From NCBI RefSeq assembly GCF_014931375.1, contig NZ_CP063117.1:1736501-1800500 (forward strand): a stretch of DNA of 64,000 nt, in the 5' to 3' direction. Numbering within the stretch: position 1 is the first letter of the stretch; every line of letters starts with the position of its first letter. The notes under the pieces were generated by a model that saw only the letters and a program-made list of their open reading frames with translations, did no database searches and was not told where the DNA came from. The position numbers were made by a program, and so were the translations under genes. Positions 35,723-46,292 of this stretch are shown here, in pieces. Origin of the DNA: Haemophilus parainfluenzae. Its GTDB lineage: Bacteria; Pseudomonadota; Gammaproteobacteria; Enterobacterales; Pasteurellaceae.

Positions 35723-38512
35723 TTAATATTCGGAACGTCGAGCTAAAATTTCTCGTTTTCCATTTTTCATTGGGCCTAAAATACCTTGTTCTTCTAGCTG
35801 ATCCATAATTCGAGCCGCTCGGTTAAAACCAACACTAAATTTACGTTGAACATAAGAAGTCGAGGTATTGCCTGTGCTTAATACAAACTCAACGACTTCA
35901 TCAAATAATGCATCAAGATCGCCACTACTTGTCGTTGATTTCTCACCTGAGTCTTCATCATCCGCGCCATCTAAAATGCCATCAATATAATTTGGTTTAC
36001 CACGTGCACGCCAATCATCTGCTACACGCGCCACCTCATCATCACTCATAAAGGCACCATGTACACGAACAAGATCCGAAGAGCCTTGTCCTGAATATAA
36101 CATGTCACCTCGGCCCAATAAGGCTTCTGCACCGCCTTGATCCAGAATCGTTCTAGAATCAATTTTACTTGCCACTGTAAAGGCAATACGGCTTGGAATG
36201 TTAGCTTTAATTAACCCGGTAATCACATCTACTGAAGGACGTTGTGTGGCTAAAATCAGGTGAATACCAATTGCACGGGCTTTTTGTGCTAAGCGAGCAA
36301 TTAACTCTTCAATCTGTTTACCTGCAACCATCATCAAGTCCGCAAACTCATCAACGATCACCACAATATAACTCAATTTTTCTAATGGAGGCGGCATTTT
36401 ATCCATTGTATCGCCAGGCTTCCAAATTGGGTTTGGAATTGGCATATCGAGTTTTTCATATTCTTCAATTTTTTCGTTATACCCTTCAATGTTACGCACA
36501 CGTAAGGCTGACAATAATTGATAACGACGTTCCATTTCATCTACGCACCAACGCAATGCATTCGCCGCTTTTTTCATATCCGTCACCACAGGGGTAAGCA
36601 AGTGCGGGATATCGTTATAAATAGAAAGCTCAACCACTTTCGGGTCAATCATAATAAATTTCACTTCGTCCGGTGTCACACGGAAAAGCAAACTTAAAAT
36701 CATGGTATTCACACCAACAGATTTACCAGAGCCTGTTGAACCTGCAACAAGTAAGTGAGGCATTTTAGCCAAATCAACTACAACAGGTTTTCCGCTGATA
36801 TCTTTACCCAAAGCCATTGAAAGCAATGATGTTGAGGAACGGAATTCATTACTATCGAGCACATCACGCAATGGCACTATTTGACGGTGTGCATTTGGCG
36901 TTTCAATACCAATATAAGGTTTGCCTGGAATCACTTCCGCCACACGAATCGCACGGAACATCAATGCACGTGCTAAATCGGTATCTATACTTGTTACTTT
37001 GGATGCTTTTACACCCGGTTGTAATTCAAGCTCATAACGAGTCACCACAGGGCCAACTAACACATCTTGTACCGTTGCTTTGACATTAAAATTCTTCAAT
37101 TGTTGTTCTATGCGTGCGGATGTGTCTAAAATTTCTTCACGCGTAATGTCTTGAGCTTGCGTTGGACGATGCTCAAGTAAATCTAAACTTGGTAATGGTG
37201 TCGTTGGTTTTTCACGTTTATTCGTTGGTTGTTGGAATGCAGGATGAATAAGCGTATCAGAATACGGCTTATAGGTTGTTTCAGTTGCATTCTCAATATG
37301 AATTTCACGCGCTTTAACTGGTGAAGCTGTCGGCTCATTCAAGATCACTTTTAATGCATCTTCAGCATTTGAGGCTTTTGCTCGCACTTCCATTTCTTGC
37401 ATACGAGCTTGCTCTTGCGCAGCAAACTGACGCGCTAATTCATCTTCTAAACCATCATTTTCTGATTCTAAAGATTCATCATAAGTTGGATAAAGTGCGG
37501 TCGTATTTTCAGGTGTTTTTAGTGACACTTTGGGTATGACATTTTCTTCAAAAATATCATCTGAATCATCCGCACTTTGAGCATTCACTTGTGAGTTTTT
37601 CCATGTTGCTGAAAAATCTTCTTTTGTTGGTAATTCAACGGAAGAAGAGGCAGAAATAGACACATTCGGTAAATTGTCAGATTCAACCGTGAAGCCTTTA
37701 AACTTATCTTCTAATTTTTCAACATCTGCCGGCTCTGAAGCACTCGGTGAGGATAGCCCACTGATATTAATTAGTTGCTCAGGCTTAACAAAGGCATTTC
37801 CAGGCTCGTCCTCTTTCTCATTTTCTATAGATTCAGTTTCCAATTGAGAATCAGAGAAAGCAAGTTGTTGAGGTGCCTCAATCACAATTTGTTCAAGATC
37901 ATCTACAGAAGTATGTTCTGCTTGCTCTTCTTCTGCCGGTTGATTTTTCATAGTTAGCCAGTGGTAGAATTTCACAATTAAACGAATTAATGATGCACCG
38001 GAACAGAAAATAAAGCCTACAACTGCACAGATAAAGCCGACTAAAATACAGCCAAACTTACCGAGTGTAGGATATAAATTCACCACTAAGCTGCCACCAA
38101 ATACACCACCAGCTAGATAGTAGTTCGTATTTGAAAGCAGCAATGTTGCCATCATGGTTAAGCCAACAATGAGAGCAATAAAGCCAAAGGAACGTAATGC
38201 AATGCGAGTTGCAGAGAGAGAATGAACCGCTTTGGTTTTCAGTAAATAAATCGGTACGATGAAAATGACAAACGGAATGAGATGACCTACATAGCCGAGA
38301 AAAACAAAAAACGCATCAATTAACCAAGCACCAAAAGCACCGGCTTTATTAATGGTTTCAGTTTGAAAACTTGCCGTCGACCAAGAGTTATCTAATGGAG
38401 TATAGCTTGACCATGCCACGATTAAATATAAACCTAAAAGTGCGGTCAATCCGAGTAATAATTCTGCTAAATATTGTTTCGGTGTAAATCGTTTTGTAAT
38501 TCGTTTAATCAT
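35723..38512 (-). CDS. ftsK: DNA translocase FtsK
   Basis: A 929-residue septal DNA pump that clears chromosomes from the closing septum and activates XerCD at dif. Four or five N-terminal helices (LLGLTALLGLYLIVAWSSYT, etc.) up to about residue 190 anchor it in the divisome. An acidic, low-conservation linker of about 250 residues follows, then the motor with Walker A VAGSTGSGKSVGVNTMILSL, Walker B IVVIVDEFADLMM, and the C-terminal gamma winged helix (YVQRKFSVGFNRAARIMDQL) that reads KOPS. The linker is shorter than in E. coli (1329 residues). Confidence 0.97.
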   Translation of the reverse strand: MIKRITKRFTPKQYLAELLLGLTALLGLYLIVAWSSYTPLDNSWSTASFQTETINKAGAFGAWLIDAFFVFLGYVGHLIPFVIFIVPIYLLKTKAVHSLSATRIALRSFGFIALIVGLTMMATLLLSNTNYYLAGGVFGGSLVVNLYPTLGKFGCILVGFICAVVGFIFCSGASLIRLIVKFYHWLTMKNQPAEEEQAEHTSVDDLEQIVIEAPQQLAFSDSQLETESIENEKEDEPGNAFVKPEQLINISGLSSPSASEPADVEKLEDKFKGFTVESDNLPNVSISASSSVELPTKEDFSATWKNSQVNAQSADDSDDIFEENVIPKVSLKTPENTTALYPTYDESLESENDGLEDELARQFAAQEQARMQEMEVRAKASNAEDALKVILNEPTASPVKAREIHIENATETTYKPYSDTLIHPAFQQPTNKREKPTTPLPSLDLLEHRPTQAQDITREEILDTSARIEQQLKNFNVKATVQDVLVGPVVTRYELELQPGVKASKVTSIDTDLARALMFRAIRVAEVIPGKPYIGIETPNAHRQIVPLRDVLDSNEFRSSTSLLSMALGKDISGKPVVVDLAKMPHLLVAGSTGSGKSVGVNTMILSLLFRVTPDEVKFIMIDPKVVELSIYNDIPHLLTPVVTDMKKAANALRWCVDEMERRYQLLSALRVRNIEGYNEKIEEYEKLDMPIPNPIWKPGDTMDKMPPPLEKLSYIVVIVDEFADLMMVAGKQIEELIARLAQKARAIGIHLILATQRPSVDVITGLIKANIPSRIAFTVASKIDSRTILDQGGAEALLGRGDMLYSGQGSSDLVRVHGAFMSDDEVARVADDWRARGKPNYIDGILDGADDEDSGEKSTTSSGDLDALFDEVVEFVLSTGNTSTSYVQRKFSVGFNRAARIMDQLEEQGILGPMKNGKREILARRSEY

Positions 38513-38514
38513 TT

Positions 38515-38994
38515 TTATTTTAGTACGAGATAATTAGTTTGTTTCACTTCTTCCATGACAACATAAGTTCGGGTGTCATTCACACCGGGTAAGCGCAATA
38601 ATGTGGTACCCAATAATTTTCGATATGCCGCCATATCTGCTACACGTGTTTTGAGTAAATAATCGAAATCACCTGATACCAAATGACATTCGAGAATTTC
38701 ATCAAGCGCTTGAATCGCTGCATTAAACTCTTCGAAAACATCAGGTTTACCACGCACGAGCGTAATTTCAACGATCACCAATAAAGGCGCATCTAGCAAT
38801 TCAGGATTTAATAATGCCCGATAGCCCATAATCACACCTTGTTTTTCTAAGCGCTTTACCCTTTCTAAACAAGGTGTTGGCGATAACCCCACTTTCTTTG
38901 ATAAATCGATATTAGAGATTTTACCGTTGCGTTGTAATTCATTTAAGATTTTGATATCAATGCTATCCAACGCTTTATTTAATTTCTTTTCCAT
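38515..38994 (-). CDS. lrp: leucine-responsive regulatory protein Lrp
   Basis: A 159-residue feast/famine regulator. The N-terminal helix-turn-helix is ILNELQRNGKISNIDLSKKV followed by LSPTPCLERVKRLE; the C-terminal RAM ligand domain contains VSGDFDYLLKTRVADM. It sits just ahead of ftsK, two bases between stop and start, as in E. coli and H. influenzae. AAGGAAAGG lies before its start. Lrp tunes amino acid metabolism genes in response to leucine. Confidence 0.95.
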   Translation of the reverse strand: MEKKLNKALDSIDIKILNELQRNGKISNIDLSKKVGLSPTPCLERVKRLEKQGVIMGYRALLNPELLDAPLLVIVEITLVRGKPDVFEEFNAAIQALDEILECHLVSGDFDYLLKTRVADMAAYRKLLGTTLLRLPGVNDTRTYVVMEEVKQTNYLVLK

Positions 38995-39076
38995 AACCTT
39001 TCCTTATGTACGGCGCATATTCTATCTAATTTATCAAAAACTTTCAGTAATCAGACAACAATAGGACAACGTTTTT

Positions 39077-40456
39077 TTAGAAATTATCCAAAATGGCAAG
39101 TGCATCGGCGAGTTTTTTCACCGTAAAAACTTCCATATTTTCGACCGCACTTTTGGGTTTGTTGGCGAAAGGCACAATCGCGCGTTTAAAGCCATGTTTT
39201 GCCGCTTCACTAATACGTTCTTGACCGCTGGTTACCGGACGAATTTCACCTGCTAACCCGACTTCCCCAAAAACAACTAAATCTTGTGGTAACGGTCGAT
39301 TACGGAAACTCGAAATTAATGCAAGTAATAATGCAAGATCTGCTCCAGTTTCCCCGACTTTTACACCACCAACTACATTCACAAAAACATCTTGATCCGA
39401 CATTTGTAGTCCACCATGACGATGTAATACCGCAAGCAATAAAGCTAAACGATTTTGTTCTAGTCCTACTGCCACACGGCGCGGATTTGCAAGCATGGAA
39501 TGATCCACCAACGCTTGAATTTCAACTAAAAGCGGACGCGTTCCTTCCCAAAGAACCATTACCGAGCTACCAGGCGTTTGTTCATCAGCACGGCTTAAGA
39601 AAATTGCCGATGGATTTTTCACCTCACGCAAGCCTTGCTCTGTCATACCAAATACACCCAACTCATTCACTGCGCCAAAACGGTTTTTATGGCTACGCAA
39701 CGTACGGAAACGGGAATCAGCCTCCCCTTCTAGCAATAATGAACAGTCAATAGCATGCTCCAATACTTTTGGACCCGCAAGGGTGCCGTCTTTGGTGACA
39801 TGTCCAACCATAATGATGGCAACTTGTCGGGTTTTCGCATAACGAGTCAGGAAAGAGGCACATTCACGCACTTGAGCCACACTTCCTGGAGAGGATTGAA
39901 TATCTGAAAGGTGCATAACCTGGATCGAATCCACCACAATAATTTGAGGTTTCAACTGATCCGCCAGATTACAAATTTGCTCAACTGAGGTTTCAGATAA
40001 CATATTTAATTTATCTGTCGGCAGATTTAAGCGATTAGCTCGCATAGCTACTTGTTGAAGCGACTCTTCCCCTGTTACATAAAGTGCGATCATATTTTTT
40101 GCTAATCCACACATCACTTGAAGTAACAAGGTACTTTTCCCTGCACCAGGATGCCCACCAATTAAAATGGCACTCCCCGGCACGATCCCTCCGCCTAATA
40201 CGCGATCTAATTCTTTAAACCCACTGGTGAAACGCGGTGTCTCTTGCAAACTAATTTCAGAAAGCGTTTGGATTTTTGCGCGAGTTTCTCCTGCATACCC
40301 GCTAAAACGATCATTTTTTGTGGAATTTGAGGCTGAAATTAACCGCACTTCACTAATCGTATTCCACGCTTTACAGGCAGAACATTGCCCTTGCCAGCGC
40401 GAAAATTCAGCGCCACAATCATTACATACATAAGCGGTTTTAGGAGCTTTTGCCAT
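39077..40456 (-). CDS. radA: DNA repair protein RadA (Sms)
   Basis: A 459-residue RecA-related helicase that extends D-loops during recombination; in naturally competent bacteria RadA supports chromosomal integration of taken-up DNA. It has an N-terminal C4 zinc finger (CNDCGAEFSRWQGQCSACKA), Walker A GGHPGAGKST near residue 97, the RadA-specific KNRFG motif, and a C-terminal Lon-like domain (VFVNVVGGVKVGETGADLAL). Given the many uptake signals and foreign patches in this window, its recombination role is relevant context. Confidence 0.96.
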   Translation of the reverse strand: MAKAPKTAYVCNDCGAEFSRWQGQCSACKAWNTISEVRLISASNSTKNDRFSGYAGETRAKIQTLSEISLQETPRFTSGFKELDRVLGGGIVPGSAILIGGHPGAGKSTLLLQVMCGLAKNMIALYVTGEESLQQVAMRANRLNLPTDKLNMLSETSVEQICNLADQLKPQIIVVDSIQVMHLSDIQSSPGSVAQVRECASFLTRYAKTRQVAIIMVGHVTKDGTLAGPKVLEHAIDCSLLLEGEADSRFRTLRSHKNRFGAVNELGVFGMTEQGLREVKNPSAIFLSRADEQTPGSSVMVLWEGTRPLLVEIQALVDHSMLANPRRVAVGLEQNRLALLLAVLHRHGGLQMSDQDVFVNVVGGVKVGETGADLALLLALISSFRNRPLPQDLVVFGEVGLAGEIRPVTSGQERISEAAKHGFKRAIVPFANKPKSAVENMEVFTVKKLADALAILDNF

Positions 40457-40482
40457 TTTTACTATCCTTTAGAGAACCCGTT

Positions 40483-41505
40483 TTACGCCATCAACATCAT
40501 TAAACCAAGCATTCTTTCAAAATACGCACGACTCTTTAGTAATGCTTTTAACTTTTCAATAGTTTGAACATTATCTTTTGTCTCACTATGAAAGGTAATC
40601 AAGCCTTTAATTTCATTTAGGAAAAACTGATTACTTGCTAATAACTCAGCTGATTGACTTTCTTCCAGTTTTTCAAACAAGGCTTTGTTGTCATCATAAT
40701 AATGATAAAGGTTAAAAAATGCCCCCACACGTTCAACGGTTTTCATAAAATCGAAAGCAAACACATCTGTTGGGAATGAAAGCGTTTCTTCAATTAATTG
40801 TTGTTCCATTTTCATGACCGCACTTAATTTCTGGCGAGAATCTACCGCACTTTCCTCACGTTCTTCTTTTAAGAAATCACGCCATTTATTTAACCAATCA
40901 ATCAGCAGTGGTTTGCTGCCTAATTGATAGCCGCGTTTTGCTTTGCTTGCTGAACTAAAATAAACATCCTGTTCAAAAGGTAAAAGTGAGACAAAATGGA
41001 AAAGATCTGAAACAAGCCCTTCTTTTAATTCGAATTCAATTTCACAAATAGGCTGTGTTTTTTCCCCTGATAAAATTTTCCCTTGATCAAAAGCCACTTC
41101 AATTTTTGATGCACCAAACGCAATTAACCAAGAAGTGCGGTTAAAATCTGTTGAGAAAATTGGTTGTAATGTAGCGGAAGGTAAGTTTTCAAATGGATAC
41201 AATGAGGTTAATTGTTCCGTTGTGGGTACGGAATTATCAGGTATAGATAAATTGTATTCTGGACGGCTATGCAATCCGCCAACCACTTTTCCGTCTGTTT
41301 TTAAAGTGAGTGTGAAATCATTATTTTCCTGACGGACACGCAATCCCATTTTTTGTTTAGCCAAAAAATGATCGGGATAATCGAAATAAGTATTTCCTAG
41401 GAAGACAGTATTTTGTTCTAAGATTTTGAATTGATTGAGATGTGTTTTTAAGGTATCGAAAGCATCAGAGGTAACTGCAAGCTTTAATTCAACTTCATTA
41501 CTCAT
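40483..41505 (-). CDS. CYTH-domain inorganic triphosphatase (YgiF-like)
   Basis: A 340-residue protein starting MSNEVELKLAVTSD, whose ExExK triad is the CYTH signature; charged residues in RVRQENNDFTLTLK and EIEFELKEG complete the tunnel. YgiF of E. coli hydrolyses inorganic tripolyphosphate. The C-terminal 130 residues are helical and resemble a reduced CHAD domain. I use the ATG at 41505 behind AAGGAAAAAT; an upstream extension lacks support. Divergent from the DUF47-PiT phosphate pair, which makes a phosphate theme plausible. Confidence 0.88.
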   Translation of the reverse strand: MSNEVELKLAVTSDAFDTLKTHLNQFKILEQNTVFLGNTYFDYPDHFLAKQKMGLRVRQENNDFTLTLKTDGKVVGGLHSRPEYNLSIPDNSVPTTEQLTSLYPFENLPSATLQPIFSTDFNRTSWLIAFGASKIEVAFDQGKILSGEKTQPICEIEFELKEGLVSDLFHFVSLLPFEQDVYFSSASKAKRGYQLGSKPLLIDWLNKWRDFLKEEREESAVDSRQKLSAVMKMEQQLIEETLSFPTDVFAFDFMKTVERVGAFFNLYHYYDDNKALFEKLEESQSAELLASNQFFLNEIKGLITFHSETKDNVQTIEKLKALLKSRAYFERMLGLMMLMA

Positions 41506-41643
41506 TTTATTTTTCCTTATTATTTTTAACTGTTTAAATATACAGATAATTTTATACAAATCAAGATCTTTTTCGTGTATTTCCTTATAAAATCAGGTAA
41601 TATGCAACCGAAATTTTAACCCTTGTTATGGAGTAAAACACCT

Positions 41644-42324
41644 ATGGCAATGAATAATATTCTCGGATTATTTGCCCATTCTCCTTTAAAACCACTGCAG
41701 AAACATTCTGACAAAGTGACTGAATGTTGTGATTTATTAATTCCATTCTTCCAACATACCTTTGTAAAACAATGGGATGATGCAGAAAAAACACGTCTAG
41801 ATATTTCTCAATGTGAACGTGAAGCAGATAGTTTAAAACGCGAAATCCGTTTGAAATTGCCTCGCGGTTTATTTTTACCCATTGATCGTACCGACCTACT
41901 CGAATTAGTTACCCAACAAGACAAATTAGCTAACTATGCTAAAGACATTGCTGGTCGTATGATTGGTCGCCAATTTGGTATTCCTGAAGAAATGCAGGAA
42001 GAATTTTTGCACTATGTGAAACGTAGTTTAGATTCTATTCATCAAGCTCATTTAGTGATTGAAGAAATGGATAAACTACTTGAAACCGGTTTTAAAGGCC
42101 GTGAATTAAAGTTAGTGAACCATATGATTCAAGAACTAGACAGCATTGAAGATGATACGGATCAAATGCAAATTAAATTGCGTAAAATGCTCTACACGAT
42201 TGAAAGTCGTTATAACCCTATTGATGTGATGTTCTTATATAAAATCATCGAATGGGTTGGCGTATTAGCCGATCAAGCTCAACGTGTTGGATCTCGCATT
42301 GAATTAATGCTAGCCCGTTCCTAA
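41644..42324 (+). CDS. DUF47/TIGR00153 family protein, putative phosphate transport regulator
   Basis: A 226-residue all-helical PhoU-like protein with the family block LKREIRLKLPRGLFLPIDRT and LLELVTQQDKLANYAKDIAG. Members are regularly encoded next to PiT transporters and are thought to control them, but the mechanism is not settled. The gene lies 35 bases before a PiT gene here. Start placed at MAMNNILGLF, which has GGAG about a dozen bases upstream. Confidence 0.9.
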   Translation: MAMNNILGLFAHSPLKPLQKHSDKVTECCDLLIPFFQHTFVKQWDDAEKTRLDISQCEREADSLKREIRLKLPRGLFLPIDRTDLLELVTQQDKLANYAKDIAGRMIGRQFGIPEEMQEEFLHYVKRSLDSIHQAHLVIEEMDKLLETGFKGRELKLVNHMIQELDSIEDDTDQMQIKLRKMLYTIESRYNPIDVMFLYKIIEWVGVLADQAQRVGSRIELMLARS

Positions 42325-42359
42325 TTTTGACGACATTAACTACAACATAGGAAATCACT

Positions 42360-43622
42360 ATGGAAATTATTAATGCATACGGTTCGTGGTTAGTCTTAAT
42401 TACCGCGGTATTCGGTTTTTTTATGGCATTTGGTATTGGTGCCAACGACGTATCAAACTCAATGGGCACCTCAGTTGGTTCTGGGACCATTACAGCCAAA
42501 CAAGCAATTATTATTGCCCTCATTTTTGAATCTGCTGGCGCGTATTTAGCTGGTGGTGAAGTAACTGAAACCATTAAAAGCGGTGTGATCGATCCCTCTC
42601 AATTCGTCGAGATGCCAGATGTATTGGCATTAGGGATGCTTTCTACTCTCTTTGCATCAGGTGCTTGGTTATTTATCGCCACAAAAATGGGTTGGCCTGT
42701 TTCTGGTACTCACACCATCATCGGAGCTTTAATTGGTTTTGCTTGTATTACGATTGGTCCAAGTTCTGTTGACTGGTCTACTATCGGTGGGATCGTTGGA
42801 AGTTGGTTTATCACCCCCGTGATCGCAGGACTTTTAGCTTATACCATCTTTGCAAGTATCCAGAAACTCATTTTCGATACTGAAGAACCACTGAAAAACG
42901 CACAAAAATATGGTCCTTACTACATGGCGATTACCGTATTCGTACTTTGTATCGTGACCATGGCGAAAGGGTTAAAACACGTTGGTTTAAATCTTTCTAA
43001 CAATGAAACGCTCGTTATTTCATTGCTTATCAGCGTTATTGGTATGATTTTCTGTCATTTCTACTTCCGCAGCAAAGCATTTACTGCAAAAGCAAGAAAA
43101 GGATCATTCGGATCGGTTGAAAAGATTTTTAGTATCTTAATGCTTCTAACCGCTTGTGCAATGGCATTCGCACATGGGTCTAATGACGTAGCTAACGCAA
43201 TTGGTCCGCTTTCTTCTGTGGTATCAATCGTGCAAAATGGCGGGAAAATCCTGAGTGGTGGTGATTTAGCCTGGTGGATTTTACCTTTAGGTGCATTAGG
43301 TATCGCCGTTGGTCTTATCGCAATGGGACAAAAAGTAATGGCAACTGTAGGATCGGGTATTACCGATTTAACCCCTAGTCGTGGTTTTGCCGCACAATTT
43401 GCAACTGCGATGACTGTTGTTGTCGCATCGGGTACAGGTTTACCAATCTCCACGACACAAACTTTAGTGGGCGCAATCTTAGGTATCGGTTTCGCACGTG
43501 GTATTGCGGCGCTTAACTTGACAGTTATCCGTAACATCATTAGTTCATGGGTTGTAACGTTGCCTGCTGGTGCATTCTTTGCGATTGTGATTTTCTACAT
43601 CCTTCGCGCGATTTTCCACTAG
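42360..43622 (+). CDS. inorganic phosphate transporter, PiT family
   Basis: A 420-residue membrane protein with about ten helices and the duplicated PiT signatures: GIGANDVSNSMGTSVGSGTI in the first half and AHGSNDVANAIGPLSSVVSI in the second. Such carriers import phosphate, usually as a metal-phosphate complex with protons or sodium. Cotranscription with the DUF47 gene is likely. H. influenzae has an equivalent gene pair. A facing-uptake-signal hairpin follows near 43636-43670. Confidence 0.94.
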   Translation: MEIINAYGSWLVLITAVFGFFMAFGIGANDVSNSMGTSVGSGTITAKQAIIIALIFESAGAYLAGGEVTETIKSGVIDPSQFVEMPDVLALGMLSTLFASGAWLFIATKMGWPVSGTHTIIGALIGFACITIGPSSVDWSTIGGIVGSWFITPVIAGLLAYTIFASIQKLIFDTEEPLKNAQKYGPYYMAITVFVLCIVTMAKGLKHVGLNLSNNETLVISLLISVIGMIFCHFYFRSKAFTAKARKGSFGSVEKIFSILMLLTACAMAFAHGSNDVANAIGPLSSVVSIVQNGGKILSGGDLAWWILPLGALGIAVGLIAMGQKVMATVGSGITDLTPSRGFAAQFATAMTVVVASGTGLPISTTQTLVGAILGIGFARGIAALNLTVIRNIISSWVVTLPAGAFFAIVIFYILRAIFH

Positions 43623-43635
43623 TATAATTATTATA

Positions 43636-43671
43636 AGTGCGGTTTGTTTCATTTTCCGACCGCACTTTCTT
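43636..43671 (+). terminator. hairpin of facing uptake signals after the PiT gene
   Basis: AAGTGCGGT near 43636 pairs with ACCGCACTT near 43660 across about 15 bases, followed by a short T-rich tail. Confidence 0.6.
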
Positions 43672-43690
43672 CATGAATCTAGGAAGTATT

Positions 43691-44299
43691 ATGTCAAAAG
43701 TGAGCAAACTTTTATTTTCTTGTGTTCTATTGGGATCAACCATTGGAACAGTACAAGCTGAAACGCAATATGTGACAGAAAATCTGAACACATATTTACG
43801 TCGTGGTGCAGGTGATCAATTTAAGATCGCGGGTGCAATCCAATCTGGCGAAGCGGTAACAGTCTTAGGACAAGAAGGAAAATATACCCTAATTCGTGAT
43901 AATAAAAATCGCGAGGCATGGATTTTAACCTCGGAACTGAGTTCTACGCCAAGTAGCCGTGAAGAAAATCCAAAATTAAAAGCACAGGTACAAGAGTTAA
44001 CATTAAAGCTTAATCGAGTCGATTCAGATTGGCAACAACGCACAAACGAAATTCAACGCCGTAGCAAACAAGCTGAACAACAAAGTAGTGAATTGCTTGA
44101 ACAAAATTCACAACTTAAACGTGAATTAGAAATGACGAAAAATAAAAATCGTGACTTAGAAGCCATGCTTGATGCCAATAAACGTGAAATTGCGATTCAA
44201 TGGTTTATTTATGGCGGTTCTGTCTTAGGCGTAGGTTTGTTAATTGGTCTCGTGTTACCTCACATTTTACCTAGACGTAAACGCCGTGATAGCTGGTAA
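43691..44299 (+). CDS. SH3-domain membrane protein (TIGR04211/YgiM family)
   Basis: A 202-residue protein with signal peptide (MSKVSKLLFSCVLLGSTIGT, cleavage after VQA), a bacterial SH3 domain (VTENLNTYLRRGAGDQFKIA), a coiled coil of about 75 residues (LKAQVQELTLKLNRVDSDWQ) and a C-terminal membrane helix ending in the basic PRRKRRDSW. The layout is that of E. coli YgiM, a poorly characterised envelope protein. AGGAAGTATT precedes the start. It is adjacent to cca, as in E. coli. Confidence 0.9.
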   Translation: MSKVSKLLFSCVLLGSTIGTVQAETQYVTENLNTYLRRGAGDQFKIAGAIQSGEAVTVLGQEGKYTLIRDNKNREAWILTSELSSTPSSREENPKLKAQVQELTLKLNRVDSDWQQRTNEIQRRSKQAEQQSSELLEQNSQLKRELEMTKNKNRDLEAMLDANKREIAIQWFIYGGSVLGVGLLIGLVLPHILPRRKRRDSW

Positions 44300-44359
44300 T
44301 GATTCATCATTGAGGTAGGCTTTTGCCTACCTTTTCTTTATATATTGTGGGAGAGTAAA

Positions 44360-45604
44360 ATGGAAATTTATCTTGTCGGCGGTGCTGTACGCGATCAACT
44401 TTTAGGTTTACCAGTAAAAGATCGTGACTGGGTTGTCGTGGGAGCAACACCAGAAATGTTGCTGGCTCAAGGTTACCAACAAGTTGGCAAAGACTTCCCT
44501 GTTTTTCTCAATCCTGAAAGCCATGAAGAATATGCGCTTGCCCGTACAGAACGAAAATCTGGCAAAGGCTACACTGGATTTATTTGTGATTTTTCAGATG
44601 ATATTACGCTTGAACAAGATTTAATTCGTCGAGATCTCACTATTAATGCCATTGCCCAAGATAAAGATGGCAAGCTGCACGATCCTTATCATGGTGTAGA
44701 AGATATTCATCAACGTATTTTACGTCATATTTCCCCCGCTTTTGCTGAAGACCCACTTCGTGTATTACGTGTCGCACGCTTCGCTGCTCGCTTTCATCAT
44801 TTAGGTTTCTCTATTGCCGAAGAAACCCTTAAATTAATGGCTGAACTTACTAAACAAGGCGAACTCACCCACCTAACGGCTGAGCGCGTTTGGATGGAAA
44901 CAGAAAAAGCATTAAACGAACCGAATCCTGAAATTTATTTTGAAACACTGCATCATGTGGGGGCACTCAAAGTGCTCTTCCCTGAGACTGCCGCCTTAGA
45001 TGGGGTACCGAACCCTGCCAAATATCACCCTGAAATTGATAGTTTTGTTCATACCATGCTCGTATTGCAACAAGCCGTTAAACTCACTGAAAATAGCAAT
45101 TGGAATAAAAGTGCGGTCCGTTTTGCAGCGATTTGTCATGATCTTGGAAAAGCCCTTACCCCAAAAGAAATGTGGCCAAGTCATCATGGTCACGAAAAAG
45201 CCGGGATTAAACCGACTCGTTCATTATGCAAACGTCTTAGAATCCCTAATTATCTTCAAGAATTAGCTGAATTAACTTGCGAATATCACACACATGCACA
45301 CAAAGCATTAGAACTTCGCCCAGAAACAGTAGTGAAACTCTTTAATACTTTTGATGTTTGGCGCAAGCCTCAGCGATTTGAGGAATTTTTATTGGTATGT
45401 TTATCTGATACTCGCGGGCGAACTGGATTTGAAAATAAAGAATACCCGCAAATTGATTATCTCAAAGCGCTCTACCAAGCTGCTCTTGCTGTTGATGTAC
45501 AGCAAGTCATTGCAGATGGTTTTGAAAAACAAGGTATTCGAGATGAGTTAACGCGTCGAAGAATTGCCGCGGTGAAAGCGGAGAAAACACGCTTAAATGC
45601 TTAA
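44360..45604 (+). CDS. cca: CCA tRNA nucleotidyltransferase (multifunctional)
   Basis: Adds or repairs the 3' CCA of tRNAs. The 414-residue protein has the nucleotidyltransferase motif [33 protein letters not shown], the flexible RNA-binding neck, and an HD domain ([15 protein letters not shown] ... [20 protein letters not shown]) giving phosphatase and phosphodiesterase activity, as in E. coli. GGGAG stands before MEIYLVGG. The HD domain is complete, so it should be the full three-activity form. Confidence 0.97.
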   Translation: MEIYLVGGAVRDQLLGLPVKDRDWVVVGATPEMLLAQGYQQVGKDFPVFLNPESHEEYALARTERKSGKGYTGFICDFSDDITLEQDLIRRDLTINAIAQDKDGKLHDPYHGVEDIHQRILRHISPAFAEDPLRVLRVARFAARFHHLGFSIAEETLKLMAELTKQGELTHLTAERVWMETEKALNEPNPEIYFETLHHVGALKVLFPETAALDGVPNPAKYHPEIDSFVHTMLVLQQAVKLTENSNWNKSAVRFAAICHDLGKALTPKEMWPSHHGHEKAGIKPTRSLCKRLRIPNYLQELAELTCEYHTHAHKALELRPETVVKLFNTFDVWRKPQRFEEFLLVCLSDTRGRTGFENKEYPQIDYLKALYQAALAVDVQQVIADGFEKQGIRDELTRRRIAAVKAEKTRLNA

Positions 45605-45668
45605 TCCAGCTTTACTAAAAGTAAACTAACCCTTACAATATGTGCAATTTTTTAGTAAATATTTTGTT

Positions 45669-46292
45669 ATGAAATTATTAAAATCTCTTCTAGCACCTGT
45701 ATTTACAAGTGTGATCTTATCTGCTTGTACTCTTGATGCAGAGCGCCCAACAGATGTTCAACATATCGATAAAAACGATATTACGTGGCAACAGCACCTC
45801 AAAAAAATCAAACAAATTCAATCTTATAGCACAAAAGGACAAATTGGTTACATCAGTCCACAAGAGCGTTTTTCGAGCCGCTTTGAATGGCAATATCAAA
45901 ACCCGAAAGCCTATAAGTTAAAACTCTATTCTCTGATTAGCAAAACGACGCTAACCATGGAAATGCATCCAAATGGCATGACGATTTCAGATAATAAAGG
46001 CAACCAACAATCTGATAAAAATGCCAAATTATTGTTACGTGAGATCATCGGAATGGATGTGCCATTAGAGCATCTATCTTATTGGTTAAAAGGTCAGCCA
46101 GCGGATAACGCGGATTATCAAGTTGGAACTAATCATCTTTTATCCGAATTTAGCTACCCGCTTGATGGTTCGATTTGGACAGCTGATTATCTAAGCTATC
46201 ATCCAGATAATTCGATGCCTGAAAATATTCTATTAAAGAATAAAAGTACATCACAAACCCTAAAAATTCGTGTGGATGAATGGGCGTTCTAA
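45669..46292 (+). CDS. lolB: outer-membrane lipoprotein LolB
   Basis: A 207-residue lipoprotein that accepts lipoproteins from LolA and inserts them in the outer membrane. The leader [20 protein letters not shown] gives the acylated cysteine at residue 20. The barrel shows [20 protein letters not shown] and [19 protein letters not shown], and the exposed hydrophobic loop is less obvious. The operon order lolB-ispE-prs is that of E. coli and H. influenzae. Its stop overlaps the ispE start. Confidence 0.95.
   Translation: MKLLKSLLAPVFTSVILSACTLDAERPTDVQHIDKNDITWQQHLKKIKQIQSYSTKGQIGYISPQERFSSRFEWQYQNPKAYKLKLYSLISKTTLTMEMHPNGMTISDNKGNQQSDKNAKLLLREIIGMDVPLEHLSYWLKGQPADNADYQVGTNHLLSEFSYPLDGSIWTADYLSYHPDNSMPENILLKNKSTSQTLKIRVDEWAF

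Noticed and set aside
36244..37957. Several plus-strand frames of 60-117 codons
   Set aside because: All are antisense to ftsK and lack ribosome sites or families.
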